Part shown: positions 1-5,993 of the stretch, in pieces
Position numbering within the stretch: the stretch's first letter is position 1
Layout of the letters: each line of letters opens with the position of its first letter
DNA from: JBBIMP01 sp037444305
GTDB lineage: Bacteria > Acidobacteriota > UBA6911
Reading direction: 5' to 3'
Assembly (NCBI GenBank): GCA_037444305.1
Contig: JBBIMP010000092.1
Span: 1 to 7,681 of the forward strand
DNA: 7,681 bases
Position numbers and translations under genes: made by a program
The notes under the pieces: generated by a model
Told to the model about the DNA's origin: nothing
The model's database searches: none
Seen by the model: the letters and a program-made list of their open reading frames with translations, nothing else

Positions 1-1049
1 GCTTCGAGAAGGCGGACGCGGGCCGGCTGTTCCTGCTGATGAACTTCGGCATGCTGCTGGGTTCTCTGGTCTTCGGACCGATCTGCGACCGCTTTGGCTT
101 TCGCGCCCTTCTTGCAGTGAGCGTTCTGCTCGTGGGCGGATCCTTTGCCACGCTGGCCTTCGTTCGCGGATACGACTCCATTCTGGGCTTTTTGACCTTG
201 CTCGGCCTGGGAGGCGGCGCTTTGAACGGCGGAACGAACGCTCTCCTGAACGACATCAGCCCCGACCGGCGGGCCAGCGCACTCAACCTTCTCGGCATCG
301 CTTTCGGCTGCGGGGCGCTGTTTATGCCTTTTCTGGTTGGCTCATTGCTGCAGAGTATGGGACTGCAGAGCTTCCTGGTGTGGCTGTCGGCGCTGACCCT
401 CGTCCCGTTCATCCTGTTCGTCATGGCGCAATTTCCGCCACCCAAGCACCAGCGGGGAATCACCCGCAGTGCCATGGGAAAAATCCTGGGCAACCCATTG
501 CTCTTTCTGTTTGCGCTGCTCCTCTTCTTCCAGAGCGGCAATGAATTCACAATGGGCGGCTGGATCTCCACCTACCTGGGAGAGCGGATGAATTTCGAGC
601 CTCAAAACGCTGCGTATGTCCTGGCGGGCTATTGGGGCGCGATAATGGCCGGAAGGTGGATTGTGAGCAGGGTTGCAGGCGCCTTCCCGGCCCACGCCCT
701 GGTCACCGGAAGCGCATTCCTGGCCCTGGTCGCAGTGGTCGGACTGATAGTGACGGACAGTCCGGGCGGCGCCGCCGTCCTGGCGGCTTGCGTCGGATTG
801 GGATTCGCCGCCATCTTCCCCACGACCCTGGCCCAGGCCGGAACTGTTTTTGCCGAATTTTCCGGGACCGCTTTCGGCATCATATTTGTCGTGGCCCTCG
901 CAGGCGGAATGACGGCGCCGTGGCTGGTCGGGCGGATCGCGCAGGACCATGGGGTGGGATCCGGATTCTGGATAACGGCCGCCGGCTGCGCTGGAATCAT
1001 AGTGCTGCAGGTGCTGATTCGGATGGTGGAACGCAGACGATCGGCGTAA
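1..1049 (+). CDS. MFS sugar transporter, fucose-permease-like, 5' truncated
   Basis: This is an inner-membrane secondary transporter of the major facilitator superfamily, probably importing a sugar by proton symport. The frame is open from base 3 with no stop, so the true start lies outside the window; the ATG at 39 is internal, in the second membrane helix. About 348 residues are visible, with roughly eleven hydrophobic segments (TM2 to TM12), so only TM1 and the N-terminus are missing. The loop after TM2 carries the MFS signature GxxxDRxGxR (GPICDRFGFR, about visible residues 25-34). The TM7 region has an acidic GNEFTMGGW motif (about 179-187), and TM10 has AIFPTTLAQA. Both resemble the fucose/glucose/galactose permease (FHS) branch, which guides the sugar assignment. 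The exact substrate cannot be read. The stop is TAA at 1047-1049. It converges with the CBM9-like gene, leaving a 49-base gap. MFS membership is sure; the subfamily is likely. Confidence 0.88.
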   Translation, partial: FEKADAGRLFLLMNFGMLLGSLVFGPICDRFGFRALLAVSVLLVGGSFATLAFVRGYDSILGFLTLLGLGGGALNGGTNALLNDISPDRRASALNLLGIAFGCGALFMPFLVGSLLQSMGLQSFLVWLSALTLVPFILFVMAQFPPPKHQRGITRSAMGKILGNPLLFLFALLLFFQSGNEFTMGGWISTYLGERMNFEPQNAAYVLAGYWGAIMAGRWIVSRVAGAFPAHALVTGSAFLALVAVVGLIVTDSPGGAAVLAACVGLGFAAIFPTTLAQAGTVFAEFSGTAFGIIFVVALAGGMTAPWLVGRIAQDHGVGSGFWITAAGCAGIIVLQVLIRMVERRRSA

Positions 1050-1069
1050 CGGAGGATTCGTGACTGCAC

Positions 1070-1100
1070 CATCAGCACTGATGCTTTCAGCCTTCGGGCT
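1070..1100. terminator. Weak hairpins between convergent genes
   Basis: The gap between the transporter and the CBM9-like gene holds two small inverted repeats. CATCAG/CTGATG lies at 1070-1083, around a 2-base centre. AGCC-TTCG-GGCT lies at 1089-1100, a 4-bp stem closed by a stable C(UUCG)G tetraloop that reaches into the CBM9 stop codon. Neither is followed by a T-run on either strand. If they end transcription they are weak or factor-assisted. This is a guess from position and pairing only. Confidence 0.25.
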
Positions 1101-1833
1101 ACGGGACCCGGCGGTCGGTGAACACAATCTCGCCAAACCGCTCGGGGCGGTGAAAGTCCCTGCCTGTGGGCGACCACGCCAGGCCCGCCGGCTCCGGCCT
1201 CTTCTCGACTCGATACATGTTGAAGAGCCACCGGTCGCCGGGTTTGGGAGGAATGTTGGGAGCGGGGATTATGTCCTCCATGGGAAGCGCAATTTCGCAG
1301 GTCCATTCTTTGTCGCCGGGCTGCCCATCCACGGTGCCGTCCACGCTGACGGCCCACCGTATCTTCTCGCTGTTCCAGCTCGCGTAGTGGAGAGGCTTGC
1401 GGATATCCAGGAGATAGATGTCGATCAGCGTCCCCAGCGGATTTACCTCGAGCTCGATGTAGGGCGCGGAATTCCGGTCCGCCCGGAGAAACACTTCCAC
1501 CACCTCCTCGGTCCAGAGATGCTCGTCCCGCTTTCTCAGCGTCGCCCAGATGTCGGTGTCCACAAAGCGGGAAGCGCAGTAGAGGTAGTTGTCGTCATAG
1601 AGAAGCCAGGCTTCGGTCTGCAGCGGGCCGGCGCTCCCGTCCCTATTGTTCCGGAAGGGACCGAGCTGAGGTGCAGCGGCCCAGGCGGGATCGTCGAGGA
1701 TTCCGTCCACCCGGATCGGGCGATCAGCGCGCAATACCTCGTAAACGGGCACAGGCGGCAGCTCGATGGTCGTTTGGGCCAGCGAGAGTATCGCCAGCAT
1801 AATCAAGGAGACCAGGGCAGGTATCTTCTTCAT
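1099..1833 (-). CDS. Secreted CBM9-like carbohydrate-binding protein
   Basis: This 244-residue exported protein resembles the 'carbohydrate-binding family 9-like' group (CBM9_2), a beta-sandwich that in characterised relatives binds sugars; no catalytic role is expected. Residues 1-20 form a signal peptide (MKK, then a run rich in L, I, M and A, ending SLAQ). Family hallmarks follow: RVDGILDDPAW (about 41-51), LYDDNYLYCASRF (78-90), LWTEEVVEVFL (106-116), ELEVNPLGTLID (127-138), and the C-terminal NMYRVE (205-210) with AWSPTGRDFHRPERFG (219-234). I chose the start at 1833 rather than the in-frame ATG at 1884 because it opens directly with the signal peptide and has GAGGA four bases upstream (1838-1842). 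The stop is TAG. The domain fills the mature protein, so it stands alone and is not attached to an enzyme. It is divergent from the ROK-like gene. The ligand is unknown; binding of a released glycan is an inference. Confidence 0.85.
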   Translation of the reverse strand: MKKIPALVSLIMLAILSLAQTTIELPPVPVYEVLRADRPIRVDGILDDPAWAAAPQLGPFRNNRDGSAGPLQTEAWLLYDDNYLYCASRFVDTDIWATLRKRDEHLWTEEVVEVFLRADRNSAPYIELEVNPLGTLIDIYLLDIRKPLHYASWNSEKIRWAVSVDGTVDGQPGDKEWTCEIALPMEDIIPAPNIPPKPGDRWLFNMYRVEKRPEPAGLAWSPTGRDFHRPERFGEIVFTDRRVP

Positions 1834-2016
1834 GAGATCCTCATCGCGAACAGGACTGGATGCCTGGCTGTGACTATAATGCAACGGACCAATGCGGGGG
1901 CAGCAACAGTTACTTCGCGCCGGCGGCCGAACGGGCTAAAGTGGTCTGCCCCCATGGAAATGGAATGATCGCAAAAATGCCAGTATATATTCTGCCCATT
2001 CAGGAGGAAACCCGAC
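1834..2016. promoter_or_regulatory. Divergent promoter region, CBM9-like / ROK-like genes
   Basis: These 183 bases separate two divergent genes and must hold both promoters unless transcription enters from further away. On the plus strand a perfect TATAAT lies at 1875-1880 (its complement reads TATAGT, usable for the CBM9-like gene), and TATATT lies at 1986-1991, about 25 bases before the ROK-like start. I found no convincing -35 box at 16-18 bases from any of them. An 8-bp palindrome CGCCGGCG lies at 1918-1925. The region's role is well supported by gene orientation; the individual boxes are weak. Confidence 0.4.
2002..2007 (+). promoter_or_regulatory. Strong ribosome binding site fixing a TTG start
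   Basis: A perfect AGGAGG (followed by AAA) sits nine bases before the TTG at 2017. The nearest ATG, at 2024, is out of frame. The ribosome binding site therefore decides in favour of the TTG start codon for the ROK-like gene. Confidence 0.8.
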
Positions 2017-3426
2017 TTGAAAGATGACAGTCTGGGATCGGTATCTGCGGCGCCGGCGGTCGCTCCGCCCCTGGATCCCGGTTTTCGCCCCGCAGCGCTC
2101 ATCAACCGGAGGTTGCGCGAGGACTTTCGAAAAGCCAATCCGTCGCCCCTGCGTTTCGGGCTCGAGCGGCCCGATGGTTCGGTCTCCGTCTACGACACCA
2201 TAGTGGCATCGGCATCATCGCCGCCGGCCCCTGTAAGCCTGCCTTACGCCGAGCGCATTCTGAAGTTTCTGCTTTGGCAAAAAGGAGGCTGGAAGGTCCA
2301 TATCGGAGGTCCGACTGAGATCGGACACTATCTGCAGGAGCTTTATCGAGAGGGCGGCGACCGTCAATTCGACTACCGCTACATGAGCGACCTTTACCAA
2401 AGGCCGTTCACGCTGGCGATCTGCAAGCCTGACCAGGTTCCTGTGCCTCGCGAGCGGGAACTCGCTCTGGGCAGGCACCTGGACGGCTGCCGCGTCGGCT
2501 TCGACCTGGGAGCGAGCGATCGCAAAGCGAGTGCCGTAATCGAGGGCCGGCCGGTCTTCAGCGAAGAAGTGCTGTGGGATCCCAGGAATGCGGCCGACCC
2601 GGAATACCATTACCGGGAAATAATGGATTCCATTCGCAGGGCAGCTTCGGCATTGCCGCGCCTGGACGCAGTCGGGGGAAGCGCCGCCGGGGTTTACATG
2701 GACAATCGCGTCCGGGCCGCCTCGCTGTTCCGGGGTGTTCCCCACGATCTGTTCGAAGAAAAGGTCGCGGGCCTGTTCCTGCGCATCCGGGACGAACTCG
2801 GGGTTCCCTTGGAAGTGATCAATGACGGCGAAGTGACTGCTCTGGCCGGGTCGATGTCTCTGGGAGCAAACCCGGTGCTGGGGATCGCCATGGGCTCCAG
2901 CGAAGCCGCAGGTTACGTCTGCCCGTCCGGTTCGCTGACCACCTGGTTGAACGAGCTGGCGTTCACACCGATCGACTACCGGCCGGATGCGCCCGTGGAC
3001 GAGTGGTCCGGGGACCGGGGGTGCGGAGTTCAGTATCTTTCCCAGGTGGGCGCGATCCGTGTCGCCGAATCGGCGGGATTGAGCTTTCCCGCCGGCCTGG
3101 CTCTCCCGGAGAAACTGCTTGTCCTGCAGGAGCGGATGGCGTCCGGGGATGAACCGTGCCGCCTCGTGTATGAGACCCTTGGGGCATATCTAGGCTATGC
3201 TGTGGCGCACTATGCAGACTTCTACCATCTGAAGGATGTGCTGGTGCTGGGCCGGGTGACTTCCGGCCGGGGCGGCGAGGTGATCGTCGAGAAGGCGCAG
3301 GAGGTCCTGAGGCTGGAATTTCCCGATCTCGGGGAAGTAATATCTATTGCACTGCCTGATGAGAAGAGCCGCAGGGTGGGACAGGCCATCGCCGCAGCCA
3401 GCCTGCCCAGAATCGAAGGGATATGA
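2017..3426 (+). CDS. ROK-like ASKHA sugar kinase homologue with extra N-terminal domain
   Basis: This is a cytoplasmic 469-residue protein of the ASKHA/ROK type, a fold that binds a sugar and ATP. ATP-site elements are visible: phosphate-1 GFDLGASDRKASAVIEG (161-177), VINDGEVTALAG (267-278) with Asp270 where ROK kinases keep the catalytic base, the phosphate-2-like GIAMGSSEAAGY (289-300), and LGRVTSGRGG (411-420) in the adenosine region. Three things are odd. The ROK zinc motif CxCGxxGCxE is absent; the local sequence is GDRGCGVQYLS (332-342). Phosphate-1 reads GAS instead of the usual GGT. About 160 residues precede the ASKHA core and do not look like the winged-helix domain of ROK repressors (NagC, XylR). 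Typical ROK kinases have about 300 residues. It starts at TTG and overlaps the PIG-L gene by four bases. A sugar kinase is likeliest; a catalytically weak sensor is possible. The substrate is not readable, although an amino sugar fits the neighbours. Confidence 0.82.
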   Translation: MKDDSLGSVSAAPAVAPPLDPGFRPAALINRRLREDFRKANPSPLRFGLERPDGSVSVYDTIVASASSPPAPVSLPYAERILKFLLWQKGGWKVHIGGPTEIGHYLQELYREGGDRQFDYRYMSDLYQRPFTLAICKPDQVPVPRERELALGRHLDGCRVGFDLGASDRKASAVIEGRPVFSEEVLWDPRNAADPEYHYREIMDSIRRAASALPRLDAVGGSAAGVYMDNRVRAASLFRGVPHDLFEEKVAGLFLRIRDELGVPLEVINDGEVTALAGSMSLGANPVLGIAMGSSEAAGYVCPSGSLTTWLNELAFTPIDYRPDAPVDEWSGDRGCGVQYLSQVGAIRVAESAGLSFPAGLALPEKLLVLQERMASGDEPCRLVYETLGAYLGYAVAHYADFYHLKDVLVLGRVTSGRGGEVIVEKAQEVLRLEFPDLGEVISIALPDEKSRRVGQAIAAASLPRIEGI

Positions 3427-4277
3427 CGATACGATTATCGCGCGACGATGCCGAAATCTACGTGCCGGACGGCACGGACGCATCCGAGGCGCTGTCACGC
3501 ACGACTCACCTGTGCATCGCCGCCCACCCCGACGATGTGGAGGTGATGGCGGTGGCGCCCGTCCTGGAGTGTTATGGCCGCTCGGACCGGTGGTTCACAG
3601 CCGTGATTGCCACCGACGGCGCCGGGAGCCCGAGGAGTGGACCCTACGAAAGCCACAGCGACGAGCAAATGCGCCTGGTGCGGAAACTGGAACAGAAAAA
3701 GGCCGCCCACATCGGCGAATACTCCGCCGTCGCATTCCTTAACCACCCGAGCGCGGATCTGAAGAACCCTCGCTGCGCGGCTCCACAATCCGACATCGCA
3801 GCGCTCTTCCAGGCGTGCCGTCCACAGATTGCGTACACCCACAATCCGGCGGACAAGCACGACACTCACGTGGCGGTTTTGTTGCGTACCGTTTCGGCAC
3901 TGCGGAGCGCAACGGGGCGCGCCAAGCCGTCGAAGCTCCTCGGCTGCGAAGTCTGGCGCGACCTGGACTGGCTGGAGGACGCCTCCAAGGTGGGGCTGTC
4001 GATCCCGGGGCACGAAAACCTGGCTGCGTCCCTCATCGGCGTTTTCGACTCCCAGATCGCCGGTGGAAAACGCTACGATCTTGCCATTGCGGGAAGGCGG
4101 CGTGCCAACGCCACATTTTTCGAAAGCCATGGCGTGGATACCGTGGAGGCCATGACCTTCGCCGTTGATCTCACGCCGCTGCTGGAGAGCGATGGCCCCG
4201 ACGTGAACACCTTCATCCAGGATCACATCCGCCGCTTTGCGGCCGATGTGGCGGCGCGGCTTGTCCGGCTCTCCTGA
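3423..4277 (+). CDS. PIG-L (LmbE-like) family deacetylase
   Basis: This 284-residue zinc-dependent deacetylase belongs to the PIG-L/LmbE family, whose known members remove acetyl groups from N-acetylglucosamine units (MshB, BshB, PIG-L, diacetylchitobiose deacetylases). The first metal motif is AHPDDVE (34-40), with His35 and Asp38 as expected ligands and Asp37 as the likely catalytic base. The second is KHDTH (145-149), with His149 as the expected third ligand. SHGVDTVEAM (235-244) is a further segment in the C-terminal part. There is no signal peptide, so it acts in the cytoplasm. The length is normal for the family, with an N-terminal extension of about 28 residues before the first strand. 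The start codon sits inside the ROK-like stop (ATGA, 3423-3426); AAGGG at 3416-3420 is too close to be a good ribosome binding site, so translation is probably coupled. A substrate handled jointly with the ROK-like protein, such as an N-acetylated amino sugar, is inferred. The family is certain; the substrate is unknown. Confidence 0.9.
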   Translation: MTIRLSRDDAEIYVPDGTDASEALSRTTHLCIAAHPDDVEVMAVAPVLECYGRSDRWFTAVIATDGAGSPRSGPYESHSDEQMRLVRKLEQKKAAHIGEYSAVAFLNHPSADLKNPRCAAPQSDIAALFQACRPQIAYTHNPADKHDTHVAVLLRTVSALRSATGRAKPSKLLGCEVWRDLDWLEDASKVGLSIPGHENLAASLIGVFDSQIAGGKRYDLAIAGRRRANATFFESHGVDTVEAMTFAVDLTPLLESDGPDVNTFIQDHIRRFAADVAARLVRLS

Positions 4278-4329
4278 AGGGATCTCAGCGACGGGTCACT
4301 TCACTTGACCTGGCTTGCTGCATCCCTTC
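4276..4329. terminator. Long nested hairpin at end of PIG-L gene
   Basis: Three nested pairings share one centre. GAAGGGAT (4276-4283) pairs with ATCCCTTC (4322-4329), CAGC (4286-4289) with GCTG (4317-4320), and GGTCA (4294-4298) with TGACC (4306-4310), leaving a 7-base loop. The outer arm begins inside the PIG-L stop codon (TGA, 4275-4277). No T-run follows on either strand, so it is not a classical intrinsic terminator. A transcript-end structure or factor-assisted terminator between convergent genes is the simplest reading. Confidence 0.5.
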
Positions 4330-4347
4330 AATACGGCCTTCCTCGGT

Positions 4348-4367
4348 TGCAGCCTCGCCGGGCTGTA
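4348..4367. terminator. Second hairpin in the convergent gap, downstream of namZ
   Basis: TGCAGCC (4348-4354) pairs with GGCTGTA (4361-4367) around a 6-base loop: seven pairs including one G-U when read on the plus strand. It starts 16 bases past the namZ stop on the minus strand and lies on the far side of the larger hairpin for PIG-L transcripts. There is no clear T-run after it. It probably helps end transcription from one or both sides. Confidence 0.4.
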
Positions 4368-4382
4368 CAGTGTAAGTCGTTT

Positions 4383-5612
4383 CTACTGATACAAAAAGTA
4401 CCGTTTGCGCATCTCATTGAACTTTTTCAGCTCCGGCTCCCAGGAGGCCAGGATGTCTTCGACAGGCTTGCCCTGGTCGATAGACCGGCGAACATCGTCC
4501 GATCCCGACAGCTGGTCCATCTGCCTTTCCCGCCACTGGAACTCCGTCGGGTGATTCTTCTTGATGAGACTGAGGATGTGAAGCACTGTCCGCACCGGCT
4601 GGAACTGTTGCCGGTCTGTCACGTGCACTTGAATCCCGTGGCAGAGCTGGCCCTGGTGTTTGGAAAAGGTCGGCGTGAAATAAACCGGACGAAACAGCAC
4701 ACCCTTAAGCTGCAGGGCGGCCAGGGCTTCGGCAAGCTTGTGGCCGTCCAGCCAGGGAGCGCCGATCATCTCAAAAGGTTGAGTGGTGCCCCTGCCCTCA
4801 GAAACGTTCGTTCCTTCGATCAGGCACATTCCCGGATAGACGATCGCCGTGGCCGGGCTCGGGATGTTCGGCGAAGGAGCGATCCATTGAAGGCCGGTCT
4901 GGTCGTACCAGAGGCTTCGCCTGTAGTTTTTCATTTTCACCACGGTCAGGTCCAGGTTCTTCTTGAAACCGTCCTTGATGAATCCCGCCAATTCGCCAAT
5001 TGTCCAGCCGTAACGGATGGGAATCCGGTAGGCCCCGACGAATGATTTGAATCGATCAAGGTCTAGTATCGGGCCCTCGAGCATGATATCGGCTATGGGG
5101 TTGGGACGATCCAGGACAATGAAGGGAATACCCTTGTCTGCCGCGGCCTCCATGCATTCGCCAAGAGTGGTGATGTAAGTGTAGAAACGGACGCCCGCAT
5201 CCTGAATATCGTAGATGAGCACATCTACGTCCTTGAGCATTTCGGGCGTGGGCCGGGTGGTTTGGCCGTACAAGCTGTAGACCGGTATGCCGGTTCTCGG
5301 ATCGGTGACATTGACAACCGACCCCCCGGCCTGTATCGCTCCCCGAATCCCATGCTCAGGCGCAAAGAGCGCCGTCAGTTTTGTGGCCGGCAGCTTTGAG
5401 AGAAGATCGACGGCATGTTGCATCGAGCGGTTCACGCCACAGTGATTCGTGATGAGACCGATGCGCTTTCCTTCGACCAGTGATCTCTGCTCGCTGAGGA
5501 GAACATCGAGTCCGGGAATCACCTGTTGGGACTGCGCAGAACTGGTCCCGCCAAAAATGGCCAGACACCCGAGGACGACAAACATGAGGTATTTCGACAG
5601 GTCAGATTTCAT
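4383..5612 (-). CDS. namZ: Exported exo-beta-N-acetylmuramidase, NamZ/DUF1343 family
   Basis: This 409-residue protein belongs to the DUF1343 family, whose characterised members (Bacillus subtilis NamZ/YbbC, Tannerella NamZ; glycoside hydrolase family GH171) cleave N-acetylmuramic acid from the non-reducing end of peptidoglycan fragments. A signal peptide occupies about residues 1-28 (hydrophobic core LMFVVLGCLAIF, then TSSAQS). Conserved blocks in order: GLITNHCGVNR (52-62), FAPEHGIRG (83-91), VYSLYG (111-116), YDIQDAGVRFYTY (134-146), LDRPNP (167-172), PIRYGWTIGELA (198-209), SPNIPSP (247-253), EGTNVSEGRGTTQPFE (266-281), and the C-terminal FNEMRKRYFLY (398-408). The family's acidic residues, including the Glu of APEHG, are present, so I expect an active enzyme. 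The start at 5612 is chosen for the signal peptide; the open frame runs upstream to 5882 but encodes nothing protein-like. The ribosome binding site is weak. It would act in the periplasm. The neighbouring deacetylase and kinase-like genes fit amino-sugar salvage. Confidence 0.9.
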   Translation of the reverse strand: MKSDLSKYLMFVVLGCLAIFGGTSSAQSQQVIPGLDVLLSEQRSLVEGKRIGLITNHCGVNRSMQHAVDLLSKLPATKLTALFAPEHGIRGAIQAGGSVVNVTDPRTGIPVYSLYGQTTRPTPEMLKDVDVLIYDIQDAGVRFYTYITTLGECMEAAADKGIPFIVLDRPNPIADIMLEGPILDLDRFKSFVGAYRIPIRYGWTIGELAGFIKDGFKKNLDLTVVKMKNYRRSLWYDQTGLQWIAPSPNIPSPATAIVYPGMCLIEGTNVSEGRGTTQPFEMIGAPWLDGHKLAEALAALQLKGVLFRPVYFTPTFSKHQGQLCHGIQVHVTDRQQFQPVRTVLHILSLIKKNHPTEFQWRERQMDQLSGSDDVRRSIDQGKPVEDILASWEPELKKFNEMRKRYFLYQ

Positions 5613-5655
5613 GATTACACCCGCAGAGATAATGTTTCTTTCAGTTGTCGTTGCG

Positions 5656-5705
5656 TGCTGCTTTCGGCTTTGCAGAGAGCAGTTTCTTGCTGCTTCCAAG
5701 CAGCA
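5656..5705. promoter_or_regulatory. Palindrome and direct repeat upstream of namZ, possible operator
   Basis: TGCTGCTT (5688-5695) and AAGCAGCA (5698-5705) form a perfect inverted repeat with 8-base arms around CC. A third copy of TGCTGCTT lies at 5656-5663, 32 bases from the first, close to three helical turns. The palindrome centre is about 84 bases upstream of the namZ start. Arm length and spacing suit a dimeric repressor with a second half-site, but a simple RNA hairpin is also possible. No regulator gene is visible in the window. Confidence 0.35.
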
Positions 5706-5939
5706 GCCTGTGTTTTGGTTGGATCGATGATAAGAGCAGCTGCCATTCAAATCAAGCGTCAAGTGGAAGCGCAAAGAAGGCCCGGGCCGCTTTTCGAACG
5801 GCTGAATCAGGGATGGATCATCATGGAACAAAAGGACTGGAAATGTCTCCCTTCTGGCGGCCGGAATTGTGGCGAAACACACCCGCTTCCAGGTTGAGAC
5901 CCCGCGGCCTTCTCCTCCAAATGAGGGGCGTAAGTCCGA

Positions 5940-5972
5940 AGTGGAAATCCACTGCGCGCGGCTGCGCCGCGC
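5940..5972 (-). terminator. Tandem hairpins downstream of glnA
   Basis: Reading in the glnA direction, a GC-rich hairpin follows the stop codon by 21 bases: GCGCGGC and GCCGCGC at 5956-5972 with a 3-base loop. A second inverted repeat comes right after it: AGTGGA and TCCACT at 5940-5953, around a 2-base centre. There is no T-run beyond them, so intrinsic termination would be weak; they may act as a 3' end stabiliser or a factor-assisted terminator. Confidence 0.45.
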
Positions 5973-5993
5973 CGGGGAATGGCCTCGTGAACC

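Larger units (their letters stand above)
5613..5993. other. Non-coding gap between namZ and glnA
   Basis: I see no convincing gene in these 381 bases. Both neighbours are on the minus strand, so the right part holds the end of the glnA transcript (tandem hairpins, 5940-5972) and the left part the namZ promoter. Other symmetric elements are GGCCCGGGCC (5779-5788) and GCAGCTGC (5736-5743). A 56-codon plus-strand frame from ATG 5727 to 5897 has no clear ribosome binding site and no recognisable family. I found no confident -35/-10 pair for namZ; CATTAT lies about 20-25 bases before its start without a matching -35. Confidence 0.6.

Noticed and set aside
1060..1968. 302-codon plus-strand frame with a GGAGG before its GTG
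   Set aside because: It lies antisense to the CBM9-like gene, which has a signal peptide and family motifs; the translation of this frame shows no recognisable family.
4305..5045. 246-codon plus-strand frame opposite namZ
   Set aside because: It is antisense to conserved NamZ motifs and has no family features of its own.
5613..5882. Upstream extension of the NamZ frame to the ATG at 5882
   Set aside because: The 90 added residues are not protein-like, and they would bury a clear signal peptide that starts at 5612.
5727..5897. 56-codon plus-strand ORF beginning MIRAAAIQIK, reminiscent of a carbon-nitrogen hydrolase N-terminus
   Set aside because: The likeness ends after about ten residues, there is no clear ribosome binding site, and the rest matches nothing I recognise; treated as chance.
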